DNA of 48,559 nt from an uncultured Actinomycetes bacterium (GTDB taxonomy: Bacteria > Actinomycetota > Acidimicrobiia > Acidimicrobiales > RAAP-2). The stretch spans positions 1 to 48,559 of the forward strand of contig CAINFA010000111.1 of the NCBI GenBank assembly GCA_903847955.1, given 5' to 3'. Positions 24,487 through 33,838 of the stretch are shown in pieces. The notes under the pieces are model-generated. The model was not told the origin of the DNA. It searched no databases and worked only from the letters and a program-made list of their open reading frames with translations. Made by a program: the position numbers and the translations under genes. The stretch's first letter is position 1, and each line of letters opens with the position of its first letter.

Positions 24487-26475
24487 TCAGCTTGAGGCGT
24501 TCGGCGGCCAGGTTGGTGCGGGCCACGAGGCGGGAGGCTCTGGAAGCTCGCCAGCAACGTTGGCCAGTGCCCCAAAACTCGGAACCTCGTCGTGGCCGCC
24601 AGGGTGGACGGGCTCTCCGTAGGCCTCATCGACGAGCGCGGTGACCACACTGCCGTCGATGGTCTCGTGCTCGAGCAGGGCTCGGGTCACGGCCTCGAGA
24701 CCCTGGCGGTGCACGGTGAGCAAGTGCCGCGCCCGTTCCTCCTGCTCGCGCAGGATCTTGGCCACTTCCTCGTCGATGAGCTTGCCGGTCTCATCGGAGT
24801 AGTCCTTGGTGTGCATGAGGTCTTCGCCGAGGAAGACCTGTCCCTGGCTGCCCCAGGCCATGGGTCCGATGATCGAGGACATCCCCCACTCCCGCACCAT
24901 GCGCCGGGCCAACTCGGTGTTGCGCTGCAGGTCGTCTGAGGCACCGGTGGACAGGTCGCCGTAGACCAAGAGCTCGGCAATCCGCCCGCCCATGCGCATG
25001 CAGATGGCGTCTTCGATGTACTGGCGGTTGTGCAGGTGCCGCTCTTCGATGGGTAGCTGCATGGTCACCCCCAGTGCCATGCCCGCAGGGATGATGGAGA
25101 CCTTGTGGATCGGGTCAGCCTGATCGAGTACGTAGCCCAAGATGGCGTGTCCGGACTCGTGGTAGGCCACCCGCTCCTTCTCTTGGTCCGAGAGGACCGT
25201 CGAGCCGCGCTTGGCTCCCATCAAGATGCGATCTCGGGCGCTCTCGAAGTCCACCATCTCGATCACCAATGAGCCCCTGCGCACGGCGTGCAGCGCAGCC
25301 TCATTGACCAAGTTGGCGAGGTCGGCGCCGCTCATCCCGGGCGTGCCCTTGGCCACGGTGACGAGGTCGACTGACGGGCCGATCTTCTTGTTGGCGCAGT
25401 GGTTCTGCAAGATGGGCAGGCGCTCGTCGAGGTCGGGGAGTGGCACCACGATCTGGCGGTCGAACCGACCCGGCCGCAACAATGCGGGGTCGAGCACGTC
25501 GGGACGGTTGGTGGCGGCGATCAGCACCACGCCCTCGGCAGGGGAGAAGCCGTCCATCTCCGACAGCATCTGGTTGATGGTCTGCTCACGCTCGTCGTGA
25601 CCGCCCCCGAGCCCCGCTCCTCGCTTGCGGCCGATGGAGTCGATCTCGTCGATGAAGATGATCGCTGGGGATTGCTTGCGGGCCGTCTGGAACAGGTCAC
25701 GCACCCGAGAGGCCCCGACGCCGACGAACATCTCGATGAAGTCCGATCCCGACACGGAGAAGAAGGGGACGCCCGCCTCGCCCGCCACTGCACGGGCGAG
25801 CAAGGTCTTGCCGGTTCCTGGCGGGCCCACCAAGAGCACACCCTTGGGGATCTTTGCTCCGATCTCGGTGAAGCGGGCCGGGTTCTTCAAGAAATCCACG
25901 ACCTCGGAGATCTCCTGCTTGACCCCGTCGTAGCCGGCGACGTCAACGAAGGTCTTGACCCCAGGCTCTTGCTGGAACTGCTTGGCCGACGACTTCCCGA
26001 TCGACATGATGCCGCCCATCTGGGCGCGTGACATGCGGTAGACCAAGAACACGAGGCCGCCCATGATGCCGAAGAGCACGATCTCAGGTCCCCACTGCGA
26101 CAAGAAGGTGCTCGAGGAGGGGAAGGTGACCTCAACCCCGTTCTTGACCAGGAGGTCGACGTCGGTGGTGATGGGCGTGGCGGGAGCATTCACCGAGTAG
26201 GTGAGGCCGTCTTTGAACTCACCGGACACGTTGCCGGTCACCTTGTCGATGGCTGCGGTCTTGATGAGGTGGTTCTGCGCGTCAGCGAGGAAGGTCGAGT
26301 AGGGCAACGAGATGCTCGAACCCGAGGACTGCCCCACGCCGTGGAACAGCACCACCGACAGCACGACGACGATGAGGGCCGGCCAGAGCCAGCGTTGGGT
26401 CGGAGACGGCCTCGACGGCGGCGTGGACCCGGGTTGCTTTGCTGAGGAGGGACCCTTGCCTTTGAAGAACGCCAC
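24487..26475 (-). CDS. ftsH: ATP-dependent zinc metalloprotease FtsH
   Basis: Membrane-bound AAA protease, 662 aa, degrading membrane and regulatory proteins. Helix 1 is at 29-46, an extracytoplasmic domain at ~50-127, helix 2 at 131-147. AAA motifs: Walker A GPPGTGKT (217-224), Walker B IIFIDE (272-277), pore FVGVGA (250-255), and SRH with [20 protein letters not shown] (321-340). The protease has HESGH (439-443) with a distal Asp in [12 protein letters not shown]. The tail ([20 protein letters not shown]) is Pro/Ala-rich. The GTG at 26475 is six bases from a TAACAT hexamer, so the mRNA is probably leaderless. All catalytic motifs are intact. Confidence 0.97.
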   Translation of the reverse strand: MAFFKGKGPSSAKQPGSTPPSRPSPTQRWLWPALIVVVLSVVLFHGVGQSSGSSISLPYSTFLADAQNHLIKTAAIDKVTGNVSGEFKDGLTYSVNAPATPITTDVDLLVKNGVEVTFPSSSTFLSQWGPEIVLFGIMGGLVFLVYRMSRAQMGGIMSIGKSSAKQFQQEPGVKTFVDVAGYDGVKQEISEVVDFLKNPARFTEIGAKIPKGVLLVGPPGTGKTLLARAVAGEAGVPFFSVSGSDFIEMFVGVGASRVRDLFQTARKQSPAIIFIDEIDSIGRKRGAGLGGGHDEREQTINQMLSEMDGFSPAEGVVLIAATNRPDVLDPALLRPGRFDRQIVVPLPDLDERLPILQNHCANKKIGPSVDLVTVAKGTPGMSGADLANLVNEAALHAVRRGSLVIEMVDFESARDRILMGAKRGSTVLSDQEKERVAYHESGHAILGYVLDQADPIHKVSIIPAGMALGVTMQLPIEERHLHNRQYIEDAICMRMGGRIAELLVYGDLSTGASDDLQRNTELARRMVREWGMSSIIGPMAWGSQGQVFLGEDLMHTKDYSDETGKLIDEEVAKILREQEERARHLLTVHRQGLEAVTRALLEHETIDGSVVTALVDEAYGEPVHPGGHDEVPSFGALANVAGELPEPPASWPAPTWPPNASS

Positions 26476-26481
26476 GCTGCC

Positions 26482-26487
26482 ATGTTA
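26482..26487 (-). promoter_or_regulatory. Leaderless -10 hexamer of ftsH
   Basis: TAACAT on the minus strand, GGCAGC (6 nt) before the GTG at 26475. Confidence 0.6.
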
Positions 26488-26550
26488 GGGCCGACCTGCG
26501 GCGCGATGTCCCCGGACCCTGAGCGACCGAGGTGCTCAGCGAGCCGACGG

Positions 26551-26556
26551 TAGCCT
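26551..26556 (+). promoter_or_regulatory. Leaderless -10 hexamer of the CPBP protease gene
   Basis: TAGCCT six bases before ATG 26563. This spacing favours the second ATG of the ATGATG pair as the true start. Confidence 0.55.
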
Positions 26557-26562
26557 TCGATG

Positions 26563-27411
26563 ATGATCCCGAGCCCTCAGCGGACGCCTCGAAACCCGGT
26601 GCCAGGGCCAGGGGTTGAGTCAGGCGGGGTCCTCCTCGCACCGACGAGGTTGCTCGCCCTCACCCCGTCGCAGGGGGCGGTGTGGTTCTGGTGTGCATTC
26701 GGGGGCTTCCTCGCCGGCACGCTCGTTGCCCAGGTGCTCCTCCAGGTGGTGGCGCAGCTGACCGGCCACGGTGGGCAGGTCAACCGCATTGCCTCTGAGG
26801 CCGTCTGGCCCGCGTGGTACGTCACCTCTTCGTTGGTGGGCCTTTGGATGGGCATGCTCGGTGGTTGCCTCGTGGCGGTCCGGTTGACGAGGACGGGCCC
26901 GTGGCGAACGGCGTTTGGGGTCGCCTTCAAGCCAGTGGATCTCGTCGGCCTGCTCATCGGAGTGGCGGCCCAGTACGGCATCACCGCTGCCTACCTGTCG
27001 CTGCTTGGGAACTCCACCAACCTCAATGGGCCATCGAATCGGCTGACGGGCGGATTCACGGGGTCTGCGGTGTGGATTGTGGTTGCCCTTACTGTCGTTG
27101 GCTCCCCTGTGGTGGAGGAGCTGTTCTTCCGAGGCCTGCTCGTACGCTCCCTCGGATCGTTGTCACTCGGCCGGCTTCCTAAAGGGCGCCTCATTGGCGT
27201 CTGCATCGCCGGGACCGTCCTCCTCGATGGCCTGGCGTTTGGGGCCGCCCATGGCGAAGCGCTCCAGTTGGTGGGATTGGCCGTCTTCGGCGCCATCTTG
27301 GCGGGGTGCTACCTCGCAACCGGGCGAATCACGATGGGGCTCTTCGCCCACATCGGCTTCAACGCGGTGGCGCTGGCATCGGTGGTGGAGACCACGCTGC
27401 GATGGCACTGA
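26563..27411 (+). CDS. CPBP family intramembrane metalloprotease
   Basis: 282-aa multi-pass protein of the CAAX protease/bacteriocin-processing (Abi) family. Predicted helices occupy ~40-65, 88-108, 125-147, 168-183, 205-225 and 235-265. The three catalytic motifs are clear: EELFFRGLLVRSL (EExxxR), AFGAAHGEAL (FxxxH) and HIGFNAVAL (HxxxN). These enzymes cleave substrates within the membrane; some handle prenylated proteins or anchors. Start chosen at ATG 26563 from promoter spacing; ATG 26560 is one codon earlier. It overlaps the next membrane-protein gene by 10 nt. Confidence 0.9.
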   Translation: MIPSPQRTPRNPVPGPGVESGGVLLAPTRLLALTPSQGAVWFWCAFGGFLAGTLVAQVLLQVVAQLTGHGGQVNRIASEAVWPAWYVTSSLVGLWMGMLGGCLVAVRLTRTGPWRTAFGVAFKPVDLVGLLIGVAAQYGITAAYLSLLGNSTNLNGPSNRLTGGFTGSAVWIVVALTVVGSPVVEELFFRGLLVRSLGSLSLGRLPKGRLIGVCIAGTVLLDGLAFGAAHGEALQLVGLAVFGAILAGCYLATGRITMGLFAHIGFNAVALASVVETTLRWH

Positions 27412-29807
27412 GCCCACGACGCCACCAGGGCTGGCTGGCCAGCACCCAGGGTCGACGCGATCAGTGGCCCCTGCTCGTCACCACCGTGGTCATCTTGGTG
27501 GTGGTTGGCATCACGGTCTGGCAGCTCGGGGGTGCATCAGCGCTGCTGTCGAATACCACGACCACCGGCGGGGACACCGGTGCGCACTACATCGTGCCGC
27601 ACTACCTCAGCACGTTCCTCGACCACGGGCACCTGACCGGGTGGTTCCCAGGGTGGTACGACGGTATGCCGCTGTACACCTACTACTTCATCCTTCCGGA
27701 CCTCCTGACCGTGTTCGGGACGCACCTCGTTGGCTACAACGTCGCCTTCAAGCTGTCGACCGTGCTCGGATCGCTGCTGTTGCCGCTGTGCGCCTGGGCC
27801 CTTGGACGGGGGTTCGGCTTGCGCCGGCCGTTCCCAGAAGTCCTGGCTGTGTTCACCCTGCCCTTCTTGTTCGAGCAGAGCTACACCATTGACGGAGGCA
27901 ACCTCTTCTCGACCTTGGCCGGCGAGTACGCGTTCAGCCTGAGCCTGTCGTTGGTGCTGTTGTTCCTCGGGCTGTGCGCACATGGTCTGCGGACCAAGCG
28001 CAACAAGCTGCTCGCCCCGCTGGTGCTCGCCACTGCACTCGCCGCACACCTCCTGCCCGTGCTCTACGGCCTTAGTGGGCTTGGGCTCTTGGCCCTCATG
28101 GAGCTGATCCCTTCCACGCCCTTGTCGGACGACGGCATGGGCTGGGCGAGAGGCATCGTCACCCGGCGGCGTTCGACCCAGCGCGACCGCCTCGATCGGC
28201 TGGGTTGGTTGGGGGTCACCCTAGGGATCGGTCTCGGGCTCATGGCGTGGTGGCTGGTGCCCTTCGTGGCCTTCCAGAAGTACGCGAACCCCATGGGCTA
28301 CACCAACATCTCGATCGGGTTCTCGCTCTACGCTCCAACGGCGGACCTCTGGGTGGTGGTGCTGGCGGTCGTGACCGCCGTGCTCGGATTCACCGTGCGC
28401 AGTCGCTTCGCCATCTTCGCCACGGTGATGACGGTGGTGTGGGGGGTGGCGGTGGCTGTTGACCCCCAGGGTTCGATCTACAACGCGCGGCTGCTGCCGA
28501 TGTACATCGTGTCGCTCTACCTCTCAGGAGCCTGGAGCTTCTCCTACGGCGCAGTCCGACTCGCCACCGCGTGGCGGCGGTACAAGCTGGGACGCTTCGC
28601 CACGGCGCCCCTCAGCCGACGGCGACCATCCGACGTGCGCTACGCGCCGGGGTCGATCACCGGTGCCATCGTGGCGCTCGTGGTGGTGGGTGGCATCGTG
28701 GTCTCACAGTTCGACCCGGTGCAGACCGAGCTCAACAAGGTCCTCCCTGCCAGCCTGCAACTGACCCCACCGGCCAATCAGGTGGCTAACTGGGCGAGCT
28801 ACAACTACGCCGGCTACGAGGGCCGGGGGCTGTACTACGACGAGTTGAACGCCATCATCAACCTGGCCAATGAGGTTGGAGCCCAACATGGCTGCGGCCG
28901 GATGATGTGGGAGTACGAGCCGTCGGAGACCAACCTCGGCACCACCGAAGCGCTCATGGACCTCCCGCTGTGGACCCACGACTGCATCGATACCCAAGAG
29001 GGTCTCTTCTTCGAATCCTCCGCCACGACGCCGTACCACTTCTTGAACCAGGCCCAACTATCGACCCAACCGTCGATGGCCCAGGTCGGCTTGCCCTACG
29101 GCTCCACCGACGTGGCCGACGGCCTCCGGCACCTCCAGGTGATGGGCGTCCGTTACTACTTGGCCTTCACCCCGAGCCTCGTCGCGGCCGCAGCGAAGTT
29201 CCCCGGCGCCACCTTGGTGGGGCAGACCCCGGCCTTGGAGCTCGGTGGATCCCAGACGACCACGTGGAAGGTCTTCGAGCTGGCCGACGCCGACGTGGTC
29301 AGCCCGCTCTCGCACCTCCCCGTGGTCGAGCCCGGCATTGACGCCAGCTCGGCCAGCTGGATTTCCGCGTCGGTGCCGTGGTACCAAGACGTCGCCAACG
29401 CCTCGGTGCCCTTGGCGGCGTCTGGACCCAAGGGGTGGCCGCGGGGCGGCTCGGCGACCTCGGGCGCTCGAGTGCTGCAGCCCACGGTGGTCAGCCACGT
29501 CGTGCTGGGCCGCGACACGGTCAGCTTCCACAGCTCAAGGCTCGGTGTACCGGTGCTGGTGAAGGTCTCGTACTTCCCGGCCTGGCACGCCACCGGAGCG
29601 CTGGGGCCCTACCGCGTCACCCCGAACTTCATGGTGGTGGTGCCGACGTCGCACGACGTGACCCTGCGGTTCACCACCACCTCGGAGAACCAGTTGGGCA
29701 CCGCGATCAGCTGGCTGAGCCTGGTTGCTCTCCTCGTTCTCGCCGGGTTGCTCCTTCGTCGACGGCGAGGGCAACCTGGGGTCCCGAACCCCTCTCGAAC
29801 CGCCTGA
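27402..29807 (+). CDS. GT-C-like membrane protein (6-pyruvoyl-tetrahydropterin synthase-related domain)
   Basis: 801-aa integral membrane protein. After one helix (~24-45) it has GGDTGAHYIVPHYLSTFL and GWFPGWYDGMPLYTYYFILP, with Asp and Trp/Tyr clusters typical of the misnamed PTPS_related family, which has a GT-C-like fold. About ten more helices follow to ~450 (for example LGSLLLPLCAWALG and LGIGLGLMAWWLVPFVAF), then an extracytoplasmic region (~460-775), and a last helix (AISWLSLVALLVLAGLLL) before a basic tail. Probable lipid-phosphosugar-dependent glycosyltransferase or a partner of one. It overlaps the CPBP gene by 10 nt and precedes manB by 22 nt. Confidence 0.78.
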   Translation: MALSPRRHQGWLASTQGRRDQWPLLVTTVVILVVVGITVWQLGGASALLSNTTTTGGDTGAHYIVPHYLSTFLDHGHLTGWFPGWYDGMPLYTYYFILPDLLTVFGTHLVGYNVAFKLSTVLGSLLLPLCAWALGRGFGLRRPFPEVLAVFTLPFLFEQSYTIDGGNLFSTLAGEYAFSLSLSLVLLFLGLCAHGLRTKRNKLLAPLVLATALAAHLLPVLYGLSGLGLLALMELIPSTPLSDDGMGWARGIVTRRRSTQRDRLDRLGWLGVTLGIGLGLMAWWLVPFVAFQKYANPMGYTNISIGFSLYAPTADLWVVVLAVVTAVLGFTVRSRFAIFATVMTVVWGVAVAVDPQGSIYNARLLPMYIVSLYLSGAWSFSYGAVRLATAWRRYKLGRFATAPLSRRRPSDVRYAPGSITGAIVALVVVGGIVVSQFDPVQTELNKVLPASLQLTPPANQVANWASYNYAGYEGRGLYYDELNAIINLANEVGAQHGCGRMMWEYEPSETNLGTTEALMDLPLWTHDCIDTQEGLFFESSATTPYHFLNQAQLSTQPSMAQVGLPYGSTDVADGLRHLQVMGVRYYLAFTPSLVAAAAKFPGATLVGQTPALELGGSQTTTWKVFELADADVVSPLSHLPVVEPGIDASSASWISASVPWYQDVANASVPLAASGPKGWPRGGSATSGARVLQPTVVSHVVLGRDTVSFHSSRLGVPVLVKVSYFPAWHATGALGPYRVTPNFMVVVPTSHDVTLRFTTTSENQLGTAISWLSLVALLVLAGLLLRRRRGQPGVPNPSRTA

Positions 29808-29817
29808 GGTGCTCAGG

Positions 29818-29823
29818 TAGGCT
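29818..29823 (+). promoter_or_regulatory. Leaderless -10 hexamer of manB
   Basis: TAGGCT with CGCAGC (6 nt) before the GTG at 29830. Confidence 0.6.
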
Positions 29824-29829
29824 CGCAGC

Positions 29830-31182
29830 GTGATGAACCTCAGCGAGATCTTCAAGGCGTACGACATCCGTGGAACGGTCCCTGATCAGGTGAACCCCGA
29901 GCTGGCTCGGGCGCTCGGCGCCGCGGTCGCCCGCTTCGTGGGGACCCAAGAGATCGTGGTGGCGCGAGACATGCGGGCATCTGGCGTCGAGCTGGTTGCC
30001 GCCTTCGCCGAAGGCGCAGCCACCCAAGGCGTGGCCACCGTCGACCTCGGCATGGCCTCGACCGACTTCTTGTACTTCGCTGCCGGGCACCTCGACCGCC
30101 CTGGTGCGATGTTCACCGCCAGCCACAACCCAGCCCAGTACAACGGCGTCAAGCTGTGCCTCGCTGGTGCGCGCCCCATTGGTCGTGACACCGGGCTGCT
30201 CGAGATCGAAGAGCTCACGGCCGAGTTCCTCGCCAACCCGCCGGCAACCGTGGCGCCGTTGACCTCGGAGCGAGACCTGCTCCAAGCGTGGGTGGATCAC
30301 GTCCACTCCTTCATCGACGTCACCTCGCTGCGCCCCCTCAAGATCGTGGCTGACACGGCCAATGGCATGGGCGGCCTCGTGGTGCCGCTCGTCATGGCCG
30401 GGTTGCCCTTCGAGGTCGAGATCCTCTACCCCGAGCTCGACGGCAGCTTCCCCAACCACCCCGCTGATCCAATTCAGGAGGAGAACCTGGTCGACCTCAA
30501 GGCAGCGGTGCTCGAGCGTGGTGCTGATGTTGGGCTGGCCTTCGACGGTGACGCCGACCGCGTGTTCTTGGTCGACGAGCGGGCAGAAGGTGTCAGCGGC
30601 TCGCTGACCACCGCCATGGTGGCCGATGCGATGCTGGCGAAGTACCCCGGCTCGACCGTGCTCTACAACTGCATCTGCTCCAAGGTGGTTCCCGAGATCA
30701 TCACCGCCGCAGGCGGCACGGGCGTGCGGACCAAGGTCGGGCACTCCTTCATCAAGGCCGACATGGAGCGCACCGGTGCGGTCTTTGGTGGGGAGCACTC
30801 CGGGCACTACTACTACCGCGACAACTTCCGAGCTGACTCGGGGATCATCACCGCCATGGTGGTGCTCGAGCTGATGTCCAAGCGGAACGTGCCCTTGAGC
30901 GAGCTCGTTGCGCCCTACCGGGTCTACGCCGCCTCGGGCGAGCTCAACACCGAAGTGGCCGACCCCAGGGGCGCGGTGGCCGCCCTGGCCGCCCACCTCG
31001 AGGGCACCGATGCCACCTTGGACCACCTCGATGGTCTCACGGTCACCTACGGTGACTGGTGGTACAACCTGCGGCCGTCGAACACTGAACCGCTGCTCCG
31101 CCTCAACGTTGAGGCTGCTAATGACGCCGAGGTTGCCCGCCGGGTTGCTGAGGTCCAGTCCCTGCTCGCCTCGCTCGCCTGA
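29830..31182 (+). CDS. manB: Phosphomannomutase / phosphoglucomutase
   Basis: Alpha-D-phosphohexomutase, 450 aa, interconverting mannose-6-phosphate and mannose-1-phosphate for GDP-mannose synthesis with ManC. Four family motifs are visible: phosphoserine loop TASHNPAQYNGVK (S99), metal loop DGDADR (239-244), sugar loop GGEHSGHYYYRD near 322, and phosphate loop RPSNTEPLLRLNVE near 418. Start is GTG 29830 (ATG 29833 next). It heads a run with a Trm112-like gene and an SIS gene, the same order as the mycobacterial pmmA region. ManB is in an independent transcript from manC, 19 kb away. Confidence 0.95.
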   Translation: MMNLSEIFKAYDIRGTVPDQVNPELARALGAAVARFVGTQEIVVARDMRASGVELVAAFAEGAATQGVATVDLGMASTDFLYFAAGHLDRPGAMFTASHNPAQYNGVKLCLAGARPIGRDTGLLEIEELTAEFLANPPATVAPLTSERDLLQAWVDHVHSFIDVTSLRPLKIVADTANGMGGLVVPLVMAGLPFEVEILYPELDGSFPNHPADPIQEENLVDLKAAVLERGADVGLAFDGDADRVFLVDERAEGVSGSLTTAMVADAMLAKYPGSTVLYNCICSKVVPEIITAAGGTGVRTKVGHSFIKADMERTGAVFGGEHSGHYYYRDNFRADSGIITAMVVLELMSKRNVPLSELVAPYRVYAASGELNTEVADPRGAVAALAAHLEGTDATLDHLDGLTVTYGDWWYNLRPSNTEPLLRLNVEAANDAEVARRVAEVQSLLASLA

Positions 31183-31203
31183 GCCTGACCCTACGGAGAC
31201 CCC

Positions 31204-31464
31204 ATGGCTCTCGACCCACTCTTGATCGGGGTCATCGCTTGTCCGGTGGACCGGCTGCCCCTGCAGTACTTCGAGGCTGACGGCCTGCTGTACAACCCGC
31301 GACTCAAGCGCACCTACCGCATCGAGGGCGCAATTCCCGTCCTCATGCCCGATGAGGCCACCGAGTTGACCGACGCTGAGGCACAGGTACTTGACGCCAA
31401 GGTGGCAGCCGGCGAGGCACGCCAGACTGGCGGAGCGGCGACCGACCGACCCGCAGGGCGCTAG
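31204..31464 (+). CDS. Trm112-like small protein
   Basis: 86-aa protein similar to the Trm112/YcaR family of small zinc-ribbon or zinc-less partner proteins. It shows DPLLIGVIACPVDRLPLQYF, then LYNPRLKRTYRIEGAIPVLM and a helical tail. Only one cysteine (VIACPVD) remains from the usual zinc ligands, so metal binding is doubtful. Trm112 proteins activate methyltransferases in other organisms; no such partner is fixed here. GGAG precedes the ATG, 21 bases after manB. The manB-Trm112-SIS order is conserved in actinobacteria. Confidence 0.85.
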   Translation: MALDPLLIGVIACPVDRLPLQYFEADGLLYNPRLKRTYRIEGAIPVLMPDEATELTDAEAQVLDAKVAAGEARQTGGAATDRPAGR

Positions 31465-31470
31465 GTAGCG

Positions 31471-32499
31471 ATGTCCGAGGTCCTCGACAGCCTCGGCTGC
31501 CGGAGCTACCTCGACCGCACGCCGGAGGTGGTGGCCGCCTCGTTGGCGCTGCGCCGCACCCAGCAGGCACGAGGTGATCTCCGGGCGGTGGTGCTCGTGG
31601 GAACCGGTGCGCTCGGGGTAGCCCTCGAGCTGGCTCGGGCGATCCTGCAGCCAGTCGCTGAGGTGCCCATCGTGCGGGTGGCGAGTCACGACCCGTTCCC
31701 CTTCCACGCCGACGACCTCGTCGTTGCCGCCAGCTTCGCTGGGGACACCCCAGAGGTGCTCGAGCACCTCGAACGGGCGAGCGCAGTCTCCTCGACCATC
31801 ACCGTGCTCCAGAGCCGTGGTCCAGCAGGAGCATTTGGCACCGGTGCGGCGGGAGTCCACGTCCTCGATGGAGCAGCCCCCGGCCCTCGCTTCTGTGCCC
31901 TCGAGGTGCTGTGCTGTGCCCTCGAGCTGCTCAGTGACGCCCTCGGCCTGGCGGAGCGTCCCTCGACCACAGCGCTGCTCGAGGCCTTCGCCGCCACCAT
32001 CACAGACGCCTCGGCCCAGGACCAGGCCGAGCAGTGGGCACGCCGCATCGATCGCACCATGGTGCTCTCGATCGGCAGCGGTCAGCTCGGTGGAGCCTTG
32101 GCGCAGCGGTTGAGCTCCCAGATCGATGAGCAGGCCAAGACCTTGTCGTTGCCGTTGTCGTACCCCGAGCTGGCCTACAGCACGATTGCTGGCTTCGGCC
32201 AAGGTGGGGACCTCACACGACAGGTGTTCACCGCCATCGAGCTGCTGACCGACGCCGAGGACCCGAGCGATCGGCGCCGCCGACAGGTGGTGGTCGACAT
32301 GATCGATGAGAACGTGGCCCACCGGCTCACCGTGGCGCCACAACCCGGCACCGTGGCACACCAAGTGGGGGAGATCTTGGCTCGGATCGACCTGCTGGCG
32401 TTGGCGCTCGCCGCCTGGGTCGGCATCGACCCCGGCCCGGTTCCAGCCATCGCGGAGATCAAGGCAGCCGTGGCTCGACGCGACGACGGCGCCGCCTGA
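31471..32499 (+). CDS. SIS-domain phosphosugar isomerase-like protein (TobH/PGI-PMI type)
   Basis: 342-aa protein with two sugar-isomerase folds resembling actinobacterial Rv3256c (TobH) and bifunctional phosphoglucose/phosphomannose isomerases. Visible are AVVLVGTGALGVALELARAI near 43, VVAASFAGDTPEVLEHLERA near 87 (SIS Ser/Thr-rich loop), VLSIGSGQLGGALAQRLSSQ near 192, EQAKTLSLPLSYPELAYSTI near 213 and DMIDENVAHRLTV. It could supply mannose-6-phosphate for ManB; strict activity cannot be inferred because several active-site residues of known bifunctional enzymes cannot be matched by eye. Six bases separate it from the Trm112-like gene. Confidence 0.8.
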   Translation: MSEVLDSLGCRSYLDRTPEVVAASLALRRTQQARGDLRAVVLVGTGALGVALELARAILQPVAEVPIVRVASHDPFPFHADDLVVAASFAGDTPEVLEHLERASAVSSTITVLQSRGPAGAFGTGAAGVHVLDGAAPGPRFCALEVLCCALELLSDALGLAERPSTTALLEAFAATITDASAQDQAEQWARRIDRTMVLSIGSGQLGGALAQRLSSQIDEQAKTLSLPLSYPELAYSTIAGFGQGGDLTRQVFTAIELLTDAEDPSDRRRRQVVVDMIDENVAHRLTVAPQPGTVAHQVGEILARIDLLALALAAWVGIDPGPVPAIAEIKAAVARRDDGAA

Positions 32500-32514
32500 G
32501 CCCGTGGGCCCAAG

Positions 32515-32530
32515 CGACGCCGCGGCGTCG
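32515..32530. terminator. Palindromic hairpin between convergent SIS and thiolase genes
   Basis: Perfect 16-bp palindrome CGACGCCGCGGCGTCG, able to form a 6-bp stem with a CGCG loop. It lies between the two convergent stops. Confidence 0.5.
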
Positions 32531-32544
32531 GTGTGGTGGTGGAC

Positions 32545-33750
32545 TTAGCTCAGGCGCTCAACGATCATCGCCATGCCTTGGCCGCCGCCAACGCACATCG
32601 ACTCAAGGCCATAGGTCTTGCCGGCATCCTCGAGGGAGTTGAGCAAGGTGGTCATGATGCGGGCGCCGGTCTGCCCAAAGGGGTGGCCGAGGGCGATCGC
32701 CCCGCCACGGATGTTGAGCTTGTCGAGGTCGATGCCGAGGTGCTTGGCCGAGGGCAGCACCTGCGCGGCGAAGGCTTCGTTGATCTCGACCAGGTCAATC
32801 TGGTCCATGGTCATCCCGGCGCGGCCCAGCGCCTGGCGACACGCGTCGACCGGCCCGAGGCCCATGATCTCGGGGTGCAGGCCCGAGACACCTGAGGCCA
32901 CGATGCGGGCCAAGGGGGTGATCCCGAGCTGCTTGGCCTTGGTGTCGGACATGACGACCACCGCAGCGGCACCATCGTTCAGTGGGCACGCGTTCCCGGC
33001 GGTGACGCGACCATCCTCCTTGAAGGCGGGCTTGAGGCTCGAGAGACCCTCCAGGGTGGTCTGGGGGCGAGGGCAGTCGTCGGTGGAGACCACGGTGCCA
33101 TCCTCCAAGGTGACTGGGATGATCTCCCGCTGGAAGAAGCCCTCCTCGATGGCCTTGGCGGCCAACTGCTGCGAGCGAAGGGCGTAGGCGTCCATGTCCT
33201 CGCGAGCAACGTCTTCGAGCTCGGCCACGTTCTCGGCGGTCTGGCCCATCGCGATGTAGACGTCGCCGATGCCTGCGGGGTAGTCCCACGGCGAGACGAA
33301 CTTGGCACCACGCTCAGCGGTGCGAGCCTCGGCCTCGGCGAAGATGGGGTTGTGGGGGCCAGTGTCGGAGGCGCCGTGGTTGTAGCGGCTGACGGTCTCG
33401 ACGCCAGCGGCGACGAACACGTCACCTTCGCCGGCCTTGATGGCGTGGGCGGCCATGCGGATCGACTGCAGCGACGACGAGCAGTAGCGGTTGACGGTCA
33501 CGCCAGGGACGTTGTCGAGCCCAGCGAGCACGGCGGCCACGCGAGCGATGTTGTAGCCGGCCTCACCTGCGGGCTGGCCGCAACCCAAGATCAGGTCCTC
33601 CACCTGGTTCGGGTCGAGCTGGGGGATCTTGGCCAGCACCTCGCGCACGACGAGTGCGGTGAGGTCGTCGGGACGGCACGTGGTGAGCGATCCCTTGAAG
33701 GCACGGCCGATGGGCGTGCGTCCGGTGGCGACGATGACGGCTTCAGGCAT
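32545..33750 (-). CDS. Acetyl-CoA acetyltransferase / thiolase
   Basis: Thiolase of 401 aa. Catalytic residues are visible: the acyl-accepting cysteine in TVNRYCSSSLQ (C90), NEAFAAQ, the base histidine in GHPFGQTGARI near 358, and the second cysteine in CVGGGQGMA near 385. Both degradative (3-ketoacyl-CoA) and biosynthetic (acetoacetyl-CoA) roles fit. The ATG at 33750 has GAGGAG six bases upstream, unlike the leaderless neighbours; a TAACAT hexamer and an inverted repeat sit ~50 bases upstream. It lies apart from, but near, acyl-CoA synthetase and dehydrogenase genes used in fatty-acid turnover. Confidence 0.95.
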   Translation of the reverse strand: MPEAVIVATGRTPIGRAFKGSLTTCRPDDLTALVVREVLAKIPQLDPNQVEDLILGCGQPAGEAGYNIARVAAVLAGLDNVPGVTVNRYCSSSLQSIRMAAHAIKAGEGDVFVAAGVETVSRYNHGASDTGPHNPIFAEAEARTAERGAKFVSPWDYPAGIGDVYIAMGQTAENVAELEDVAREDMDAYALRSQQLAAKAIEEGFFQREIIPVTLEDGTVVSTDDCPRPQTTLEGLSSLKPAFKEDGRVTAGNACPLNDGAAAVVVMSDTKAKQLGITPLARIVASGVSGLHPEIMGLGPVDACRQALGRAGMTMDQIDLVEINEAFAAQVLPSAKHLGIDLDKLNIRGGAIALGHPFGQTGARIMTTLLNSLEDAGKTYGLESMCVGGGQGMAMIVERLS

Positions 33751-33771
33751 TGCGACTCCTCGTGGTCGGGG

Positions 33772-33803
33772 ATGCCCGCGTCGGGGCAGCCTCGGGCATG
33801 TTA
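33772..33803 (-). promoter_or_regulatory. Thiolase promoter with inverted repeat (possible operator)
   Basis: On the minus strand TAACAT (33803-33798) is overlapped by an inverted repeat ATGCCCG/CGGGCAT (33793-33799 with 33772-33778). The repeat would straddle the transcription start, as operators of fatty-acid regulators often do. The leader is ~40 nt with GAGGAG. Confidence 0.45.
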
Positions 33804-33838
33804 GCGACCTCGGCGGTGCGCGCCCAATCCTCGGTGGG

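Noticed and set aside
29707-32364. 885-codon open frame antisense to manB and the SIS gene
   Set aside because: It runs opposite to genes with clear catalytic motifs; long antisense frames are expected in GC-rich DNA, and its translation is His/Arg/Gly-rich with no family.
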